Position numbers and translations under genes: made by a program | The notes under the pieces: generated by a model | Database searches by the model: none | What the model was told of the DNA's origin: nothing | The model's input: only the letters and a program-made list of their open reading frames with translations | In this document: in pieces, positions 17,134 through 26,854 of the stretch | Numbering within the stretch: position 1 is the first letter of the stretch | Layout: each line of letters begins with the position of its first letter | Source of the DNA: Acidobacteriota bacterium | GTDB taxonomy: Bacteria > Acidobacteriota > Vicinamibacteria > Vicinamibacterales > UBA2999 | Direction: 5' to 3' | Length of the DNA: 64,000 nucleotides | Assembly (NCBI GenBank): GCA_963169195.1 | Contig: CAUJDN010000109.1 | Coordinates: forward strand, 69,695 to 133,694

Positions 17134-18543
17134 CTACTTCCTCTTTGGCTTGTACACGTGCGTGGCCTGCCCGAAGAACTGCTCGGCGGCCTCCATCACG
17201 GTCTCACCCAGCGTCGGGTGCGGGTGGATGGTGAGCTTCAGGTCGGAGGCGGTCGCGCCCATCTCGATGGCCAGCACGCCCTCCGCGATCAGCTCGCCGG
17301 CCCCGGAGCCCACGATGCCAACGCCCAGGATGCGTTCGGTGGTCGGGTCGATGACGAGCTTGGTCATCCCGTCCACGCGGTCGATGGCGATGGCCCGTCC
17401 GGAGGCGCCCCAGGGGAAGCGGGCCACCTCCACCTTCAGGCCCCGCTTCTCGGCGTCGGCCTCGGTGAGGCCGGCCCAGGCGATTTCGGGATCCGTGAAG
17501 ACGACAGCGGGAATGGCGGCCGGCTCGAACACCGCCCTGTGGCCGGCGATGGCCTCCACCGCCACACGCGCCTCGTGCGAGGCCTTGTGCGCGAGCATGG
17601 GCTCGCCCGCCACGTCGCCGATGGCGAACATCGTCGGCTCGGCCGTGCGCCGCTGGGCGTCCGTCTCGATGAAGCCCTTCGCGTCCACCTGAACCTTCGT
17701 CCGCTCCAGCCCGTCGATGGCCGCGTTCGGCCGGCGGCCAATCGCCACGAGCACGGAGTCGAACGTGGCCTCCGCCGGCACGCCCTCGCCTTCGAAGCGC
17801 ACCGTGACGCCGGCCTTCGCGTCCGTCATGCCGGTGACCTTCGTCGAGAGGTGGATCGTCTCGAACACCTTCCCCGCGCGCTGGCTCAGGATGCGCACGA
17901 GGTCGCGATCCGCGCCCGGCAGCAGGCCCGGCGTCATCTCCACCACCGACACCTTCGTGCCCAGCGCCGCGTAGACCGACCCGAGCTCGAGGCCGATGTA
18001 TCCGCCGCCGATCACGAGCATCGTCGCCGGGACCTCGGGCAGGTCCAGCGCCCCGGTGGAGTCCAGCACGCGCGGCGAGTCGAGCGACAGCGACGGGAGG
18101 CGGGTCGGGTGCGAGCCGGTGGCGAGGATCACGTAGTCGACGCCGACGGTCTCTTCCCCGCCCTCGGCCCTCTGCACGCGCAGCGTCGTCGGATTGACGA
18201 TGGAGGCGCGCCCCTGGATGTAGTGGACCTTGCGCAGCTTCGCCACCTGGCCGGTGCCGCTGGTGAGCTTCTCCACGACGCGGTTCTTGTAGGCGCGCAG
18301 CTTGTCCACGTCCACCTTCGGCTTCCCGAACGTGACTCCCCATTCCGCCGCGTGGTGCGCCTCGTCGATGACCTTCGCGACGTGCAGCAGGGCCTTCGAC
18401 GGGATGCAGCCCTTGTAGAGGCACACACCGCCGGGGTTCTGCTCCTCGCCGATCAGGGTGACATCCATCCCGAGGTCCGCGGCATAGAAGGCAGCCGCGT
18501 ACCCGCCCGGGCCGGCGCCCAGCACCGCAACACGTGTAGCCAT
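17134..18543 (-). CDS. lpd: Dihydrolipoamide dehydrogenase (E3)
   Basis: 469 residues. FAD-dependent reoxidation of dihydrolipoamide with NAD+. FAD motif VLGAGPGGYAAAFYAA, redox disulfide GGVCLYKGCIPSK, NAD motif VIGGGYIGLELGSV and the dimer-interface active site HPHPTLGE are all present. Last gene of aceE-aceF-lpd, 4 nt after aceF. Confidence 0.97.
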   Translation of the reverse strand: MATRVAVLGAGPGGYAAAFYAADLGMDVTLIGEEQNPGGVCLYKGCIPSKALLHVAKVIDEAHHAAEWGVTFGKPKVDVDKLRAYKNRVVEKLTSGTGQVAKLRKVHYIQGRASIVNPTTLRVQRAEGGEETVGVDYVILATGSHPTRLPSLSLDSPRVLDSTGALDLPEVPATMLVIGGGYIGLELGSVYAALGTKVSVVEMTPGLLPGADRDLVRILSQRAGKVFETIHLSTKVTGMTDAKAGVTVRFEGEGVPAEATFDSVLVAIGRRPNAAIDGLERTKVQVDAKGFIETDAQRRTAEPTMFAIGDVAGEPMLAHKASHEARVAVEAIAGHRAVFEPAAIPAVVFTDPEIAWAGLTEADAEKRGLKVEVARFPWGASGRAIAIDRVDGMTKLVIDPTTERILGVGIVGSGAGELIAEGVLAIEMGATASDLKLTIHPHPTLGETVMEAAEQFFGQATHVYKPKRK

Positions 18544-18547
18544 GGCG

Positions 18548-19912
18548 TTATCCTCGGAGCGCCAGCGCGAAGGGGCTTTCGAGCGCCTCGGCGACCCAGC
18601 GCAGGAACCGGATGGCGTCGGCGCCATCGATGATCCGGTGGTCGTAGCTGAGCGAGAGCGGCAGCAACTGCCTGGGCTCGAACGCCTGGCCGTTCCACAC
18701 CGGCTCGAAGACGCCCCGCGAGATGCCCAGGATGGCCACTTCGGGCCAGTTGATGATGGGCGTGAACGCGGTGCCGCCGATGCCGCCCAGGTTGGAGATC
18801 GACATCGAGCCGCCGGACATGTCGTCCAGCGTGAGCTTCCGCGCGCGGGCCTTCTCGGCGAGCTGGTGGATCTCGACCGACAGCTGCATCAGGTTCTTCC
18901 TGTCGGCGTCCCGCACCACGGGCACGAGCAGGCCGTTGTCGGTGTCAACGGCGATGCCGACGTTGACGTACTTCCTGTAGACGATCGCTTCGCCACTCAT
19001 GTCCACCGAGGCGTTGAACTGCGGAAATACCTTGAGGGCGCTGGCCAGCACCTTGGCCGCCACGGCGGTGACCGTGAGGTTGCCGCCGGCCTTCTCCACC
19101 TCGGCGCGGTACTTCTTGCGCATCTGCTCCAGCAGCGTGATGTCGGCCTTGTCGAACTGCGTCACGTGCGGGATGGTGTTCCACGCGCTGCTCAGGTGCT
19201 CGGCGGTCTTCCGGCGGATGCCGGTCATGGCCTTCCGCTCGATCTCGCCGAACTTCGCGAGATCCGGCAGCGGCCGCACCTGGAGTGGTGCGCCGCCGAC
19301 GGCTGCGGCCGCCTGGACGGCGCTGCCGAAGCTGGCCATCACCCGCCTGGCAAACGCCTTCACGTCGTCCTGGGAGATGCGCCCGCCCGGCCCCGTGCCC
19401 GGGACGTGGGCGATGTCGACGCCGATCTCGCGCGCGAGACGGCGGACGGACGGCGCCGCCGGTGCGGCGGGGTGGGTCGCGGGCGCCTGAGGGGCGACCG
19501 GCGCCTGGTGGCGCACGGCCGCGATGTCCACGACCGCCGCCTGCGGGCGTTCGGGCTCTGCCGCCGGAGTCGGGGCTGGCGCGGCCGCGGCCGGCGCCGC
19601 CGGCGCGGCGGCAGGGGACGGCCCGGCCGCCGGCGGCTCGGCCGCCGGCACCTCCACCTGCGGGGGTGCACCGGCTACGCCCTGGTCCACGACCATCACG
19701 GCCTGGCCCGGCTTCACCTTGTCGCCGGCCTTCACGCGGACGTCCTTGACGATGCCGGCCAGCGTGGACGGCACCTCGATGGTCGCCTTGTCGGTTTCGA
19801 GCTCGAGCACGGGCTGATCCACCTTGAGGGAATCGCCCGGCTTCACCAGCACCTTCAGGACGTCGCCCTGCGCGACGCCATCACCCAGGTTCGGGAGAAC
19901 GAGATCTGCCAC
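18548..19912 (-). CDS. aceF: Pyruvate dehydrogenase E2, dihydrolipoamide acetyltransferase
   Basis: 454 residues. One N-terminal lipoyl domain with the modified lysine in LELETDKATIEV, then a long Ala/Pro linker. The peripheral subunit-binding domain is at PSVRRLAREIGVDIAHVPGTG, and the catalytic domain ends with YDHRIIDGADAIRF (DHRxxDG). A single lipoyl domain is fewer than the three of E. coli. Lies between aceE (13-nt gap) and lpd. Confidence 0.96.
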   Translation of the reverse strand: MADLVLPNLGDGVAQGDVLKVLVKPGDSLKVDQPVLELETDKATIEVPSTLAGIVKDVRVKAGDKVKPGQAVMVVDQGVAGAPPQVEVPAAEPPAAGPSPAAAPAAPAAAAPAPTPAAEPERPQAAVVDIAAVRHQAPVAPQAPATHPAAPAAPSVRRLAREIGVDIAHVPGTGPGGRISQDDVKAFARRVMASFGSAVQAAAAVGGAPLQVRPLPDLAKFGEIERKAMTGIRRKTAEHLSSAWNTIPHVTQFDKADITLLEQMRKKYRAEVEKAGGNLTVTAVAAKVLASALKVFPQFNASVDMSGEAIVYRKYVNVGIAVDTDNGLLVPVVRDADRKNLMQLSVEIHQLAEKARARKLTLDDMSGGSMSISNLGGIGGTAFTPIINWPEVAILGISRGVFEPVWNGQAFEPRQLLPLSLSYDHRIIDGADAIRFLRWVAEALESPFALALRG

Positions 19913-19925
19913 GGTTCGGAGTCCC

Positions 19926-22604
19926 TCAGCTGATGGCCGGGTTCGGCTTCTCGGGGTTGATGCCGAGGTCCCTGATCGCCCTGGCCACGACGGATGGTTC
20001 GACCTGCTTCTCCTGCATCAAGGCGTAGAGCGTGGAGAGCACGATGAAGCGCGCGTCCACCTCGAAGAAATCGCGGAGCGCCGCGCGCGTGTCGCTGCGC
20101 CCGAAGCCGTCGGTGCCGAGCGCGTGCAGCTTCTTCGGCAGCCACTGGTCGATGGAGTCGGGCAGCACCTTCAGGTAGTCGGAGGCGGCCACGAACACGC
20201 CCGGGGCGTTCTTCGTGGCCTGCGTCACGTAGGGCACCTTCGGCTTGTCGCCCGGGTGCAGGCGGTTCCAGCGCTCCGCGGCATGGCCGTCGCGATAGAG
20301 GTTCACGTAGCTCGTGACGCTCCAGACGTCCGCCCCCACGTTGTACTGCTCCTCGAGCATCCCCTGCGCCTTGACGGCCTCGGTCAGGATGGTGCCGCTG
20401 CCGAACAGCTGGGCGCGGAGCTTCGCCTTCGGTTTGCTCGTGGGCTTGCAGACGTACATCCCCTTCAGGATGCCGTCCTTCGCCCCCTCCGGCATCGGCG
20501 GGTGTGCGTACTGCTCGTTCATCACCGTGAGGTAGTAGAAGATGCTCTCGCGGTCGGCGTACATCCGCTTGATGCCGTCCTCGACGATGACCGCCAGCTC
20601 GTAGGCGAATGCGGGGTCGTACGCCTGGCAGTTCGGCACGGGCAGCGCCAGCACGTGGCTGTGGCCATCCTCGTGCTGCAGCCCCTCGCCGTTCAGCGTG
20701 GTGCGGCCCGAGGTCCCGCCCACCACGAAGCCCTTCATCCGCATGTCGGCGCCGGCCCAGATGAGGTCCCCGATGCGCTGGAAGCCGAACATCGAGTAGA
20801 AGATGAAGAAGGGGATCATGTTGATCCCGTGCGTGGCGTAGGCGGTGCCGGCCGCGATGAACGACGACATCGAGCCCGCCTCGTTGATGCCCTCCTCGAG
20901 GATCTGCCCGTCCGAGGCCTCCTTGTAGTAGAGCAGGGTGTCGCGGTCCACCGGCTCGTACTTCTGGCCCTCGTGCGCGTAGATGCCGACCTGCCGGAAG
21001 AGCGCCTCCATGCCGAACGTGCGCGCCTCGTCCGGGACGATGGGGACGATGAGCTTGCCGATGCTCTCGTCGCGGAGCAGCTTCGAGAGCATGCGGACGA
21101 ACACCATCGTGGTGGACGCCTGGCGGTTCTCGGTGCCCTCGTGGAACTCCGCGAACGTGTCGCCGAACGCGAGGCGCAGCGGCGTCGATCGGTCCTGGCG
21201 CTTCGGCACCGGCCCGTGCAGGGCCTCGCGCCGCTCGCGCATGTAGCTGATCTCGGTGGAGGTCTCCGCGGGCCGGTAGAACGGCGCCTCGGCGACCTCG
21301 TCGTCCGAGATGGGAATCCCGAAGCGCGTCCGGAACGCACGCACCTCGTCTTCGTTCAGCTTCTTCTGCTGGTGGGTGATGTTCTTGCCCTCACCCGACT
21401 CGCCGATGCCGTAGCCCTTGATGGTGCGGGCGAGGATGACCGTGGGCATCCCCTTCGTCTCCACGGCACGCTTGAAGGCGTTGAACACCTTGACCGGGTC
21501 GTGCCCACCGAGCTTGAGCCGCTTGAGTTGCTCGTCCGACAGGTGCTTGACCATGTCCAGCAGGCGCGGATCGGCGCCCCAGAAGTGCTTGCGCATGTAG
21601 GCGCCGGACTCCACGGCGTACTTCTGGTACTCGCCGTCCACGACCTCGCCCATGCGCTTGACCAGCAGCCCCTCGGTGTCCTTCTCGAGCAGCGCGTCCC
21701 ACTCCGAGCCCCAGATCACCTTGATGACGTTCCAGCCCGCGCCCCGGAAGATGGCCTCGAGCTCCTGCATGATCTGACCGTTGCCGCGGACCGGGCCGTC
21801 CAGCCGCTGCAGGTTGCAGTTGATCACGAAGATCAGGTTGTCCAGCTTCTCGCGCGAGGCCAGCGTGATGGCGCCCAGCGACTCGGGCTCGTCGGTCTCG
21901 CCGTCACCCAGGAACGCCCACACCTTCGCGTCGGTCACCGGCTTCAGACCGCGGTCCTCGATGTAGCGGTTGAACCGGGCCTGGTAAATGGCCATGATGG
22001 GCCCCAGCCCCATCGACACCGTGGGGAACTCCCAGAAATCGGGCATGAGCCAGGGATGCGGGTACGAGGACAACCCGCCGCCAGGCTTCAGCTCGCGGCG
22101 GAAGTTCTCGAGCTGCTGCAGGCTGATCCGCCCTTCCAGGAACGCCCGCGCGTAGATGCCCGGCGAGCCGTGGCCCTGGAAGTACACGATGTCGCCTTCG
22201 TTCCCGTTGTCCCGGCCACGGAAGAACTGGTTGAAGCCCACCTCGTACAGCGTCGCCGACGAGGCGAAGGTGGAGATGTGGCCGCCGAGGCCGTCCTCGA
22301 GGCGGTTGGCCCGGACGACCATCGCCATGGCATTCCAGCGCACGAGGCTCTTGATCCGGCGCTCGACCTCGCGGCTGCCGGGATACGGGACCTCTTCGCT
22401 TGGGTGGATGGAGTTGATATAGGGGGTGTTGGCGGTGAAGGGGAGCCGGGCGCCGGCCTTCTGGGCATGAATCCCGAGGTCGCGGAGCAGGCGGCCGACA
22501 CGGGCCGACCCGCCGTGCCGAATCACATCGTCCAGCGAGTCGAGCCATTCTCGGGTTTCGAGGGCTTCGAGCTGCGCGGGATCCACTGGGGCAGTACTTC
22601 GCAT
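19926..22604 (-). CDS. aceE: Pyruvate dehydrogenase E1, homodimeric type
   Basis: 892 residues, normal for AceE. Thiamine-diphosphate-dependent decarboxylation of pyruvate. Motifs include SIHPSEEVPYPGSREVERRI, FQGHGSPGIYARAFLEG and the ThDP motif FLGDGETDEPES...NLIFVINCNLQRLDGPV. ATG 22604 chosen; GGAAGG lies about 11 nt upstream, and minus-strand TACAAT at about 22647-22652 is a plausible -10. First gene of the PDH operon; divergent from the uracil-DNA glycosylase gene. Confidence 0.96.
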   Translation of the reverse strand: MRSTAPVDPAQLEALETREWLDSLDDVIRHGGSARVGRLLRDLGIHAQKAGARLPFTANTPYINSIHPSEEVPYPGSREVERRIKSLVRWNAMAMVVRANRLEDGLGGHISTFASSATLYEVGFNQFFRGRDNGNEGDIVYFQGHGSPGIYARAFLEGRISLQQLENFRRELKPGGGLSSYPHPWLMPDFWEFPTVSMGLGPIMAIYQARFNRYIEDRGLKPVTDAKVWAFLGDGETDEPESLGAITLASREKLDNLIFVINCNLQRLDGPVRGNGQIMQELEAIFRGAGWNVIKVIWGSEWDALLEKDTEGLLVKRMGEVVDGEYQKYAVESGAYMRKHFWGADPRLLDMVKHLSDEQLKRLKLGGHDPVKVFNAFKRAVETKGMPTVILARTIKGYGIGESGEGKNITHQQKKLNEDEVRAFRTRFGIPISDDEVAEAPFYRPAETSTEISYMRERREALHGPVPKRQDRSTPLRLAFGDTFAEFHEGTENRQASTTMVFVRMLSKLLRDESIGKLIVPIVPDEARTFGMEALFRQVGIYAHEGQKYEPVDRDTLLYYKEASDGQILEEGINEAGSMSSFIAAGTAYATHGINMIPFFIFYSMFGFQRIGDLIWAGADMRMKGFVVGGTSGRTTLNGEGLQHEDGHSHVLALPVPNCQAYDPAFAYELAVIVEDGIKRMYADRESIFYYLTVMNEQYAHPPMPEGAKDGILKGMYVCKPTSKPKAKLRAQLFGSGTILTEAVKAQGMLEEQYNVGADVWSVTSYVNLYRDGHAAERWNRLHPGDKPKVPYVTQATKNAPGVFVAASDYLKVLPDSIDQWLPKKLHALGTDGFGRSDTRAALRDFFEVDARFIVLSTLYALMQEKQVEPSVVARAIRDLGINPEKPNPAIS

Positions 22605-22612
22605 GGCCGTGT

Positions 22613-23413
22613 ATGACCTTCCTTCTCGTCGCGAGGCAATCGTACCATTGTAGTGTGAAGAGCAGGAAAGGCCCACGCTTTCGCCATCCTTCCTCCCTCT
22701 CGGCGGTCACGACGCAGATCACCAGCTGCGAGCGCTGTCCGCGCCTGCGGGCCTACTGCCGAGGTGTCGCGGCCGCGAAGCGAGCCGCGTATCGGGACTG
22801 GACCTACTGGGGGCGCCCGGTCCCCGGCTTCGGCGACCCGCGGGCGCGCGTGCTCTTCCTGGGCCTGGCGCCGGCGGCGCACGGCGCCAACCGCACCGGG
22901 CGCGTCTTCACCGGCGATGGACGCGGCGGCTCCGGCGACTTCCTGATGGCCGCCCTCCACCGCGCGGGATTCGCCAACCGCGACACGTCCGATCACCCGG
23001 ATGACGGGTTGGTCCTCACCGGCGCGTACATCGCGGCCGCGGTTCGGTGTGCGCCGCCGCAGAACAAGCCGACGCCAGACGAGGTGAGCGCCTGCCTGGA
23101 CCATCTCGAGGCAGAGCTCGCGCACCTGCCGCGCGTGGACACCGTCGTCGCGCTCGGGAAGATCGCCTGGGACGCGTGGCTGCAACTGCTCTCGCGCCGG
23201 GTGGCGGTGCCCCGGCCGCGGCCCGTCTTTGGACACGGCGCCGTGTTCGACATGCGGGCGCTCCCGGGGACCCCCGCAGGCTCGCGCGGCTCCGCGCGCC
23301 TGCCCGGCCGACTGGTCGGCTGCTATCACCCGTCGCGGCAGAACACGAATACCGGCAAGGTGACGGCCAGGATGTACGACGCTGTCTTCACGTCGCTGCC
23401 CACTGGCGATTGA
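22613..23413 (+). CDS. Family 5 uracil-DNA glycosylase (UdgB type)
   Basis: 266 residues if started at ATG 22613; GTG 22655 would give 252 and fits homologues better. Excises uracil and other deaminated bases. Iron-sulfur cysteines CERCPRLRAYC occur at the N-terminus. The active-site block is GLAPAAHGANRTGRVFTGD, with AAVRCAPPQNKPTP and the C-terminal HPSRQNTNTGK. The pattern closely follows the Thermus UDGb. No Shine-Dalgarno is visible for either start. Confidence 0.9.
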   Translation: MTFLLVARQSYHCSVKSRKGPRFRHPSSLSAVTTQITSCERCPRLRAYCRGVAAAKRAAYRDWTYWGRPVPGFGDPRARVLFLGLAPAAHGANRTGRVFTGDGRGGSGDFLMAALHRAGFANRDTSDHPDDGLVLTGAYIAAAVRCAPPQNKPTPDEVSACLDHLEAELAHLPRVDTVVALGKIAWDAWLQLLSRRVAVPRPRPVFGHGAVFDMRALPGTPAGSRGSARLPGRLVGCYHPSRQNTNTGKVTARMYDAVFTSLPTGD

Positions 23414-23429
23414 CGATGGCGCCCTCCCC

Positions 23430-24389
23430 TCACCCGCCCAGGACCCAGCGCAACTTGGCCCGGTCGATGTTGCCTCCCGACATCACGCAGACGACCCGCT
23501 GGCCGCGCAGGGAGTCGCCCAGCTTCATGGCGGCCGCGATGGACGCCGAGCCGGCGCCCTCGGCGAGGTTGTGCGTGGTGCGCAGCGCGACGCGCACGCC
23601 CTCGGCGAGCTCCTCCTCGGTGAGGAGGACGAAATCGTCCAGGTCCTGCTTCAGGATGTCGAAGGTCAGGTCGAAGGTGACGCGGGTGGCCACGCCCTCG
23701 GCGAAGGTGTTCGCCGACTCGCCGACCACGCGCTCGGGGCCCCGCCAGGAGCGCTCGATGGCGCTCGCGTTCGCGGCGCCGACCCCGACGATGCGCGCCT
23801 TCGAGCCGAGCGCGTTGCGCACGGTGATGAGCCCGCAGGCCCCGCTCCCGCCGCCGATGGGGACGAAGATGACGTCCACGTCGGGCTCGTGTTCGAAGAT
23901 CTCGAGCGCGTAGGTGCCGACGCCCGCGATGAGGAGCGGCTCGTTGGCCGAGTGGACGTATCGGGCGCCGGTCTCCGCCGCGCGGCACTCGCAGCGGCCG
24001 CGCGCTTCGTCGAAGTCACGGCCCCCTTCGTCCACCGTGGCGCCGAACGCCCGCATGGCCGCGTTCTTCTCCGGGTTGTTGCCCTCGGGCACGAACACGG
24101 TGCACACCGCGCCGAAGAGCCGCGCAGCCAGAGCGATGGACTGCCCGTGGTTCCCGGTGCTGGCGGTCACGATGCCGCGCGCGCGTTCGCCGGGCGTCAG
24201 CGCGCTCACGAGGTTCACGCCGCCGCGCACCTTGAAGGCGCCGGTCGGGTTGTGGTTTTCGTGCTTCACCCGGATATCGAGGCCGCTCTCCTGATCCAGC
24301 AGCGGGTGTTCCATCAGGGGCGATGGGGGCACATGGGCCGCGATGCGCTCGCGCGCGGCGTAGACGTCCTGGAGGGTGGGAGGGTTCAT
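23430..24389 (-). CDS. PLP-dependent threonine/serine ammonia-lyase
   Basis: 319 residues. Fold-type II PLP enzyme deaminating threonine or serine. Schiff-base lysine in [11 protein letters not shown], substrate loop [10 protein letters not shown], phosphate-binding GGGSGACG. There is no C-terminal ACT domain, so it is of the short catabolic type rather than an IlvA with feedback control. Its 5' untranslated stretch is made of the 8-mer repeat. Downstream of the glycerophosphodiesterase gene in the same direction, 13-nt gap. Confidence 0.9.
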   Translation of the reverse strand: MNPPTLQDVYAARERIAAHVPPSPLMEHPLLDQESGLDIRVKHENHNPTGAFKVRGGVNLVSALTPGERARGIVTASTGNHGQSIALAARLFGAVCTVFVPEGNNPEKNAAMRAFGATVDEGGRDFDEARGRCECRAAETGARYVHSANEPLLIAGVGTYALEIFEHEPDVDVIFVPIGGGSGACGLITVRNALGSKARIVGVGAANASAIERSWRGPERVVGESANTFAEGVATRVTFDLTFDILKQDLDDFVLLTEEELAEGVRVALRTTHNLAEGAGSASIAAAMKLGDSLRGQRVVCVMSGGNIDRAKLRWVLGG

Positions 24390-24419
24390 GGTTCTCGGGT
24401 TCTCAGGTTCTCGGGTTCG
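24390..24419. repeat. 8-mer repeat (GGTTCTCG), about 3.6 units
   Basis: Same family as 15251-15338. Here it supplies the last codons (Asn-Pro-Arg-Thr) and stop of the phosphodiesterase gene and the whole leader of the ammonia-lyase gene. Confidence 0.8.
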
Positions 24420-25239
24420 GAGGGCTGGCGGCAGCCCGGCGATTGCGAAAGGGCACGATCACGTCGGGGCGGTCCGAGATGAGGCCGTCCACGCCCATGT
24501 CCAGCAGGCGCCGCGCGTCGGATTCCCGGTCCACGACCCAGACCTGGACCACCTGGCCCTCGCGGTGCACCTGGCGGACGAACGCGGGCGAGACCACGCG
24601 CGTGCGGCCCGACCACTCCGGGACCTGGAACGCCACGTACGGCCGCGGGGGCCGGAACGGCCATCGCACCCACGACCGGCGCAGCGCCCGCCTGGCTTCC
24701 GGCAGCGAGGCGCCGGTGGCCACGTCGGGCGCCAGCACGCGAACGGCGTCGAGCGCCTCCTGCTGGAACGAGCCGAGACACACGCGCGACTGCGCGCCCA
24801 CGCGCCGCACCACCTCCACCGCCGCGGTGCCGAGCGCCGGCGTGCCGTTCTTCATCTCGATGATCACGCGGGCGGCCGGCCATCGCGCGAGCACGGCCTC
24901 GAGCGTCGGCACGCCGTGCCCGCGGTCACGGAACGGATAGCCGCCGTCCCTTGCGAAGCGATGACCCGCGTCGAGCGCCGCGAGCTCGGCGGCGGTGAAC
25001 GATGCGACGCTGCCGGTGCCGCTGGTGGTTCGGTCCACCGTGCCATCGTGGATGACCACGGGCACGCCGTCCCGCGACAGGTGGACGTCGAGTTCCATGC
25101 CATCCGCGCCGTGCGCCAGCCCGTTTTCGAAGGCAATCAGCGTGTTCTCGGGGGCCAGCGCGGCACCACCCCGATGCGCGAAGACCAGCGGGTGGTCCGA
25201 CTGGAAAGCCGGAGGGCACGAACCAGGGCGGAGCGCCAC
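24403..25239 (-). CDS. Glycerophosphodiester phosphodiesterase
   Basis: 278 residues from GTG 25239. Hydrolyses glycerophosphodiesters to glycerol-3-phosphate and an alcohol. GDPD motifs: [48 protein letters not shown] and a C-terminal QVWVVD...[11 protein letters not shown]. No signal peptide is obvious. The last codons come from an intergenic 8-mer repeat. A minus-strand TATTAT lies six bases before the start. Confidence 0.92.
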   Translation of the reverse strand: MALRPGSCPPAFQSDHPLVFAHRGGAALAPENTLIAFENGLAHGADGMELDVHLSRDGVPVVIHDGTVDRTTSGTGSVASFTAAELAALDAGHRFARDGGYPFRDRGHGVPTLEAVLARWPAARVIIEMKNGTPALGTAAVEVVRRVGAQSRVCLGSFQQEALDAVRVLAPDVATGASLPEARRALRRSWVRWPFRPPRPYVAFQVPEWSGRTRVVSPAFVRQVHREGQVVQVWVVDRESDARRLLDMGVDGLISDRPDVIVPFRNRRAAASPPNPRT

Positions 25240-25244
25240 GGAGT

Positions 25245-25251
25245 CATAATA
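25245..25251. promoter_or_regulatory. Overlapping divergent -10 boxes in an 18-bp intergenic gap
   Basis: On the plus strand CATAAT (25245-25250) precedes ATG 25258 by seven bases. On the minus strand TATTAT (25251-25246) precedes GTG 25239 by six bases. Both genes could be transcribed as leaderless mRNAs from the same few base pairs. Confidence 0.55.
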
Positions 25252-25257
25252 GGCGAC

Positions 25258-26790
25258 ATGTCCGCGCCACCTCGCATCGAGACCCTGGGAGCGCTGAAGG
25301 CCGCCATCGCGACCGGGGCCTATCGCCGGCGTCCCGTGAAGGACGAAGTCCGCGACAACCTCACCGGGCGGCTCCGCCGAGGCGACCCGCTCTTCCCGGG
25401 CATCATCGGCTACGACGACACCGTGGTGCCACAGCTGGCGAACGCGATTCTCTCGCGCCACCACTTCATCCTGCTGGGCCTGCGCGGCCAGGCGAAGACC
25501 CGCATCCTGCGCGCGCTGACCACGCTCCTGGACGAGTGGCTGCCGGTGGTGCCAGGCAGCGAGATCAACGACGACCCGCTGGCCCCGCTGTCGGCCTACG
25601 CCCGTCACCTCGTGAGCGAGGAAGGCGATGCCATGCCCGTTACGTGGCTGCCGCGTGAGGCGCGCTACATCGAGAAGCTGGCCACACCGGACGTGACCAT
25701 CGCCGACATGATCGGGGACATCGACCCGATCAAGGCCGCGAGGACCGGACTGCAGCTCGGCAGCGAGCTGGCCATGCACTTCGGCCTGCTGCCGCGCGCC
25801 AATCGCGGCATCTTCGCCATCAACGAGCTCCCGGACCTGGCGGGCAAGATCCAGGTCGGCCTCTTCAACATCCTGCAGGAAGGGGACGTCCAGATCAAGG
25901 GCTACCCGGTCCGGCTGCCGCTCGACGTCATGGTCGCCTTCTCGGCCAACCCCGAGGATTACACCGCGCGCGGGAAGATCATCACGCCGCTCAAGGACCG
26001 CATCGGCGCCGAGATCCGCACGCACTATCTCTCCTCGCGCGCCGAAGCCATGGCCATCACCGCGCAGGAAGCCTGGATCGATCGCGGCACGCCGGTGCAG
26101 GTCCCGGCGTTCGTCCGGGAAGCCGTCGAGGAGCTGGCCTTCCAGGCCCGCCAGGATCGCCGCGTGGACAAGCGCTCGGGGGTCAGCCAGCGCATGCCGA
26201 TCAGCGTGCTCGAGAGCGTGGTCTCGAACGCCGAGCGGCGGGCGCTCGCCGCCGGCGAGTCGCCGGTCGTGCCCCGCATCATCGACATCTACGCCGCGCT
26301 CCCCTCGATGACCGGCAAGCTCGAGCTCGAGTACGAAGGCGAGCTGAAGGGAGCCGATCAGGTCGGGCGGGATCTGATCCGGACCGCGGTCGCCAGCGTC
26401 TTCGACTCCCGCTTCTCCGACGCCGATGCGCGCTCCATCGTGGAGTGGTTCGACCTGGGGGGGGCGCTGAACCTGGGGGATCTCGAGCCGGCGGCTGGCG
26501 TCCTGAAGGAGGCGCGCAAGGTGCAGGGGCTCGTCGAGGCCGCGTGCCGGTCCGGGATTCCCGCCGACGCGCCGGCACCCGTCGTCGCGGCGGCCGTGGA
26601 CTTCGTCCTCGAGGGTCTCTACGCGCAGAAGAAGATCAGCCGCAGCGACGGGCGCGGCTTCCACGCGGCCGAGCCCGCGAGGCGACCCTCGTCGGCCAGC
26701 GACCGCCGCGCTCCCGTTCTCATGCCAGACGATGGTGACGAACCCGGGCACGACGGCGGCGGGCGAAAGAAGAAGCGGTACTACAACTGA
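25258..26790 (+). CDS. MoxR/ChlI-type AAA+ ATPase
   Basis: 510 residues. AAA+ chaperone-like ATPase related to magnesium-chelatase I subunit and MoxR proteins, thought to remodel or insert cofactors into partner complexes with a VWA protein. The ATP-binding region is [16 protein letters not shown] (Walker A-like with Gln-Ala-Lys-Thr). The Walker B-like block is [11 protein letters not shown], with Asn before Glu instead of the usual Asp-Glu. C-terminal tail Lys-rich. Followed by VWA and LON-domain genes in one operon. Confidence 0.88.
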   Translation: MSAPPRIETLGALKAAIATGAYRRRPVKDEVRDNLTGRLRRGDPLFPGIIGYDDTVVPQLANAILSRHHFILLGLRGQAKTRILRALTTLLDEWLPVVPGSEINDDPLAPLSAYARHLVSEEGDAMPVTWLPREARYIEKLATPDVTIADMIGDIDPIKAARTGLQLGSELAMHFGLLPRANRGIFAINELPDLAGKIQVGLFNILQEGDVQIKGYPVRLPLDVMVAFSANPEDYTARGKIITPLKDRIGAEIRTHYLSSRAEAMAITAQEAWIDRGTPVQVPAFVREAVEELAFQARQDRRVDKRSGVSQRMPISVLESVVSNAERRALAAGESPVVPRIIDIYAALPSMTGKLELEYEGELKGADQVGRDLIRTAVASVFDSRFSDADARSIVEWFDLGGALNLGDLEPAAGVLKEARKVQGLVEAACRSGIPADAPAPVVAAAVDFVLEGLYAQKKISRSDGRGFHAAEPARRPSSASDRRAPVLMPDDGDEPGHDGGGRKKKRYYN

Positions 26791-26817
26791 CGCCGCCCGG
26801 ACTCGTGACACCAGGAG

Positions 26818-26839
26818 CGCCGGGGCCGCAGCCCCGGCG
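26818..26839. terminator. 9-bp GC hairpin inside the MoxR-VWA operon
   Basis: CGCCGGGGC, loop CGCA, GCCCCGGCG: a perfect stem with a tetraloop 15 nt before the VWA start codon. No T-run, so it may be a weak attenuator or a ribosome-access structure rather than a full terminator. Confidence 0.45.
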
Positions 26840-26854
26840 TCGCGACCTGAGACG

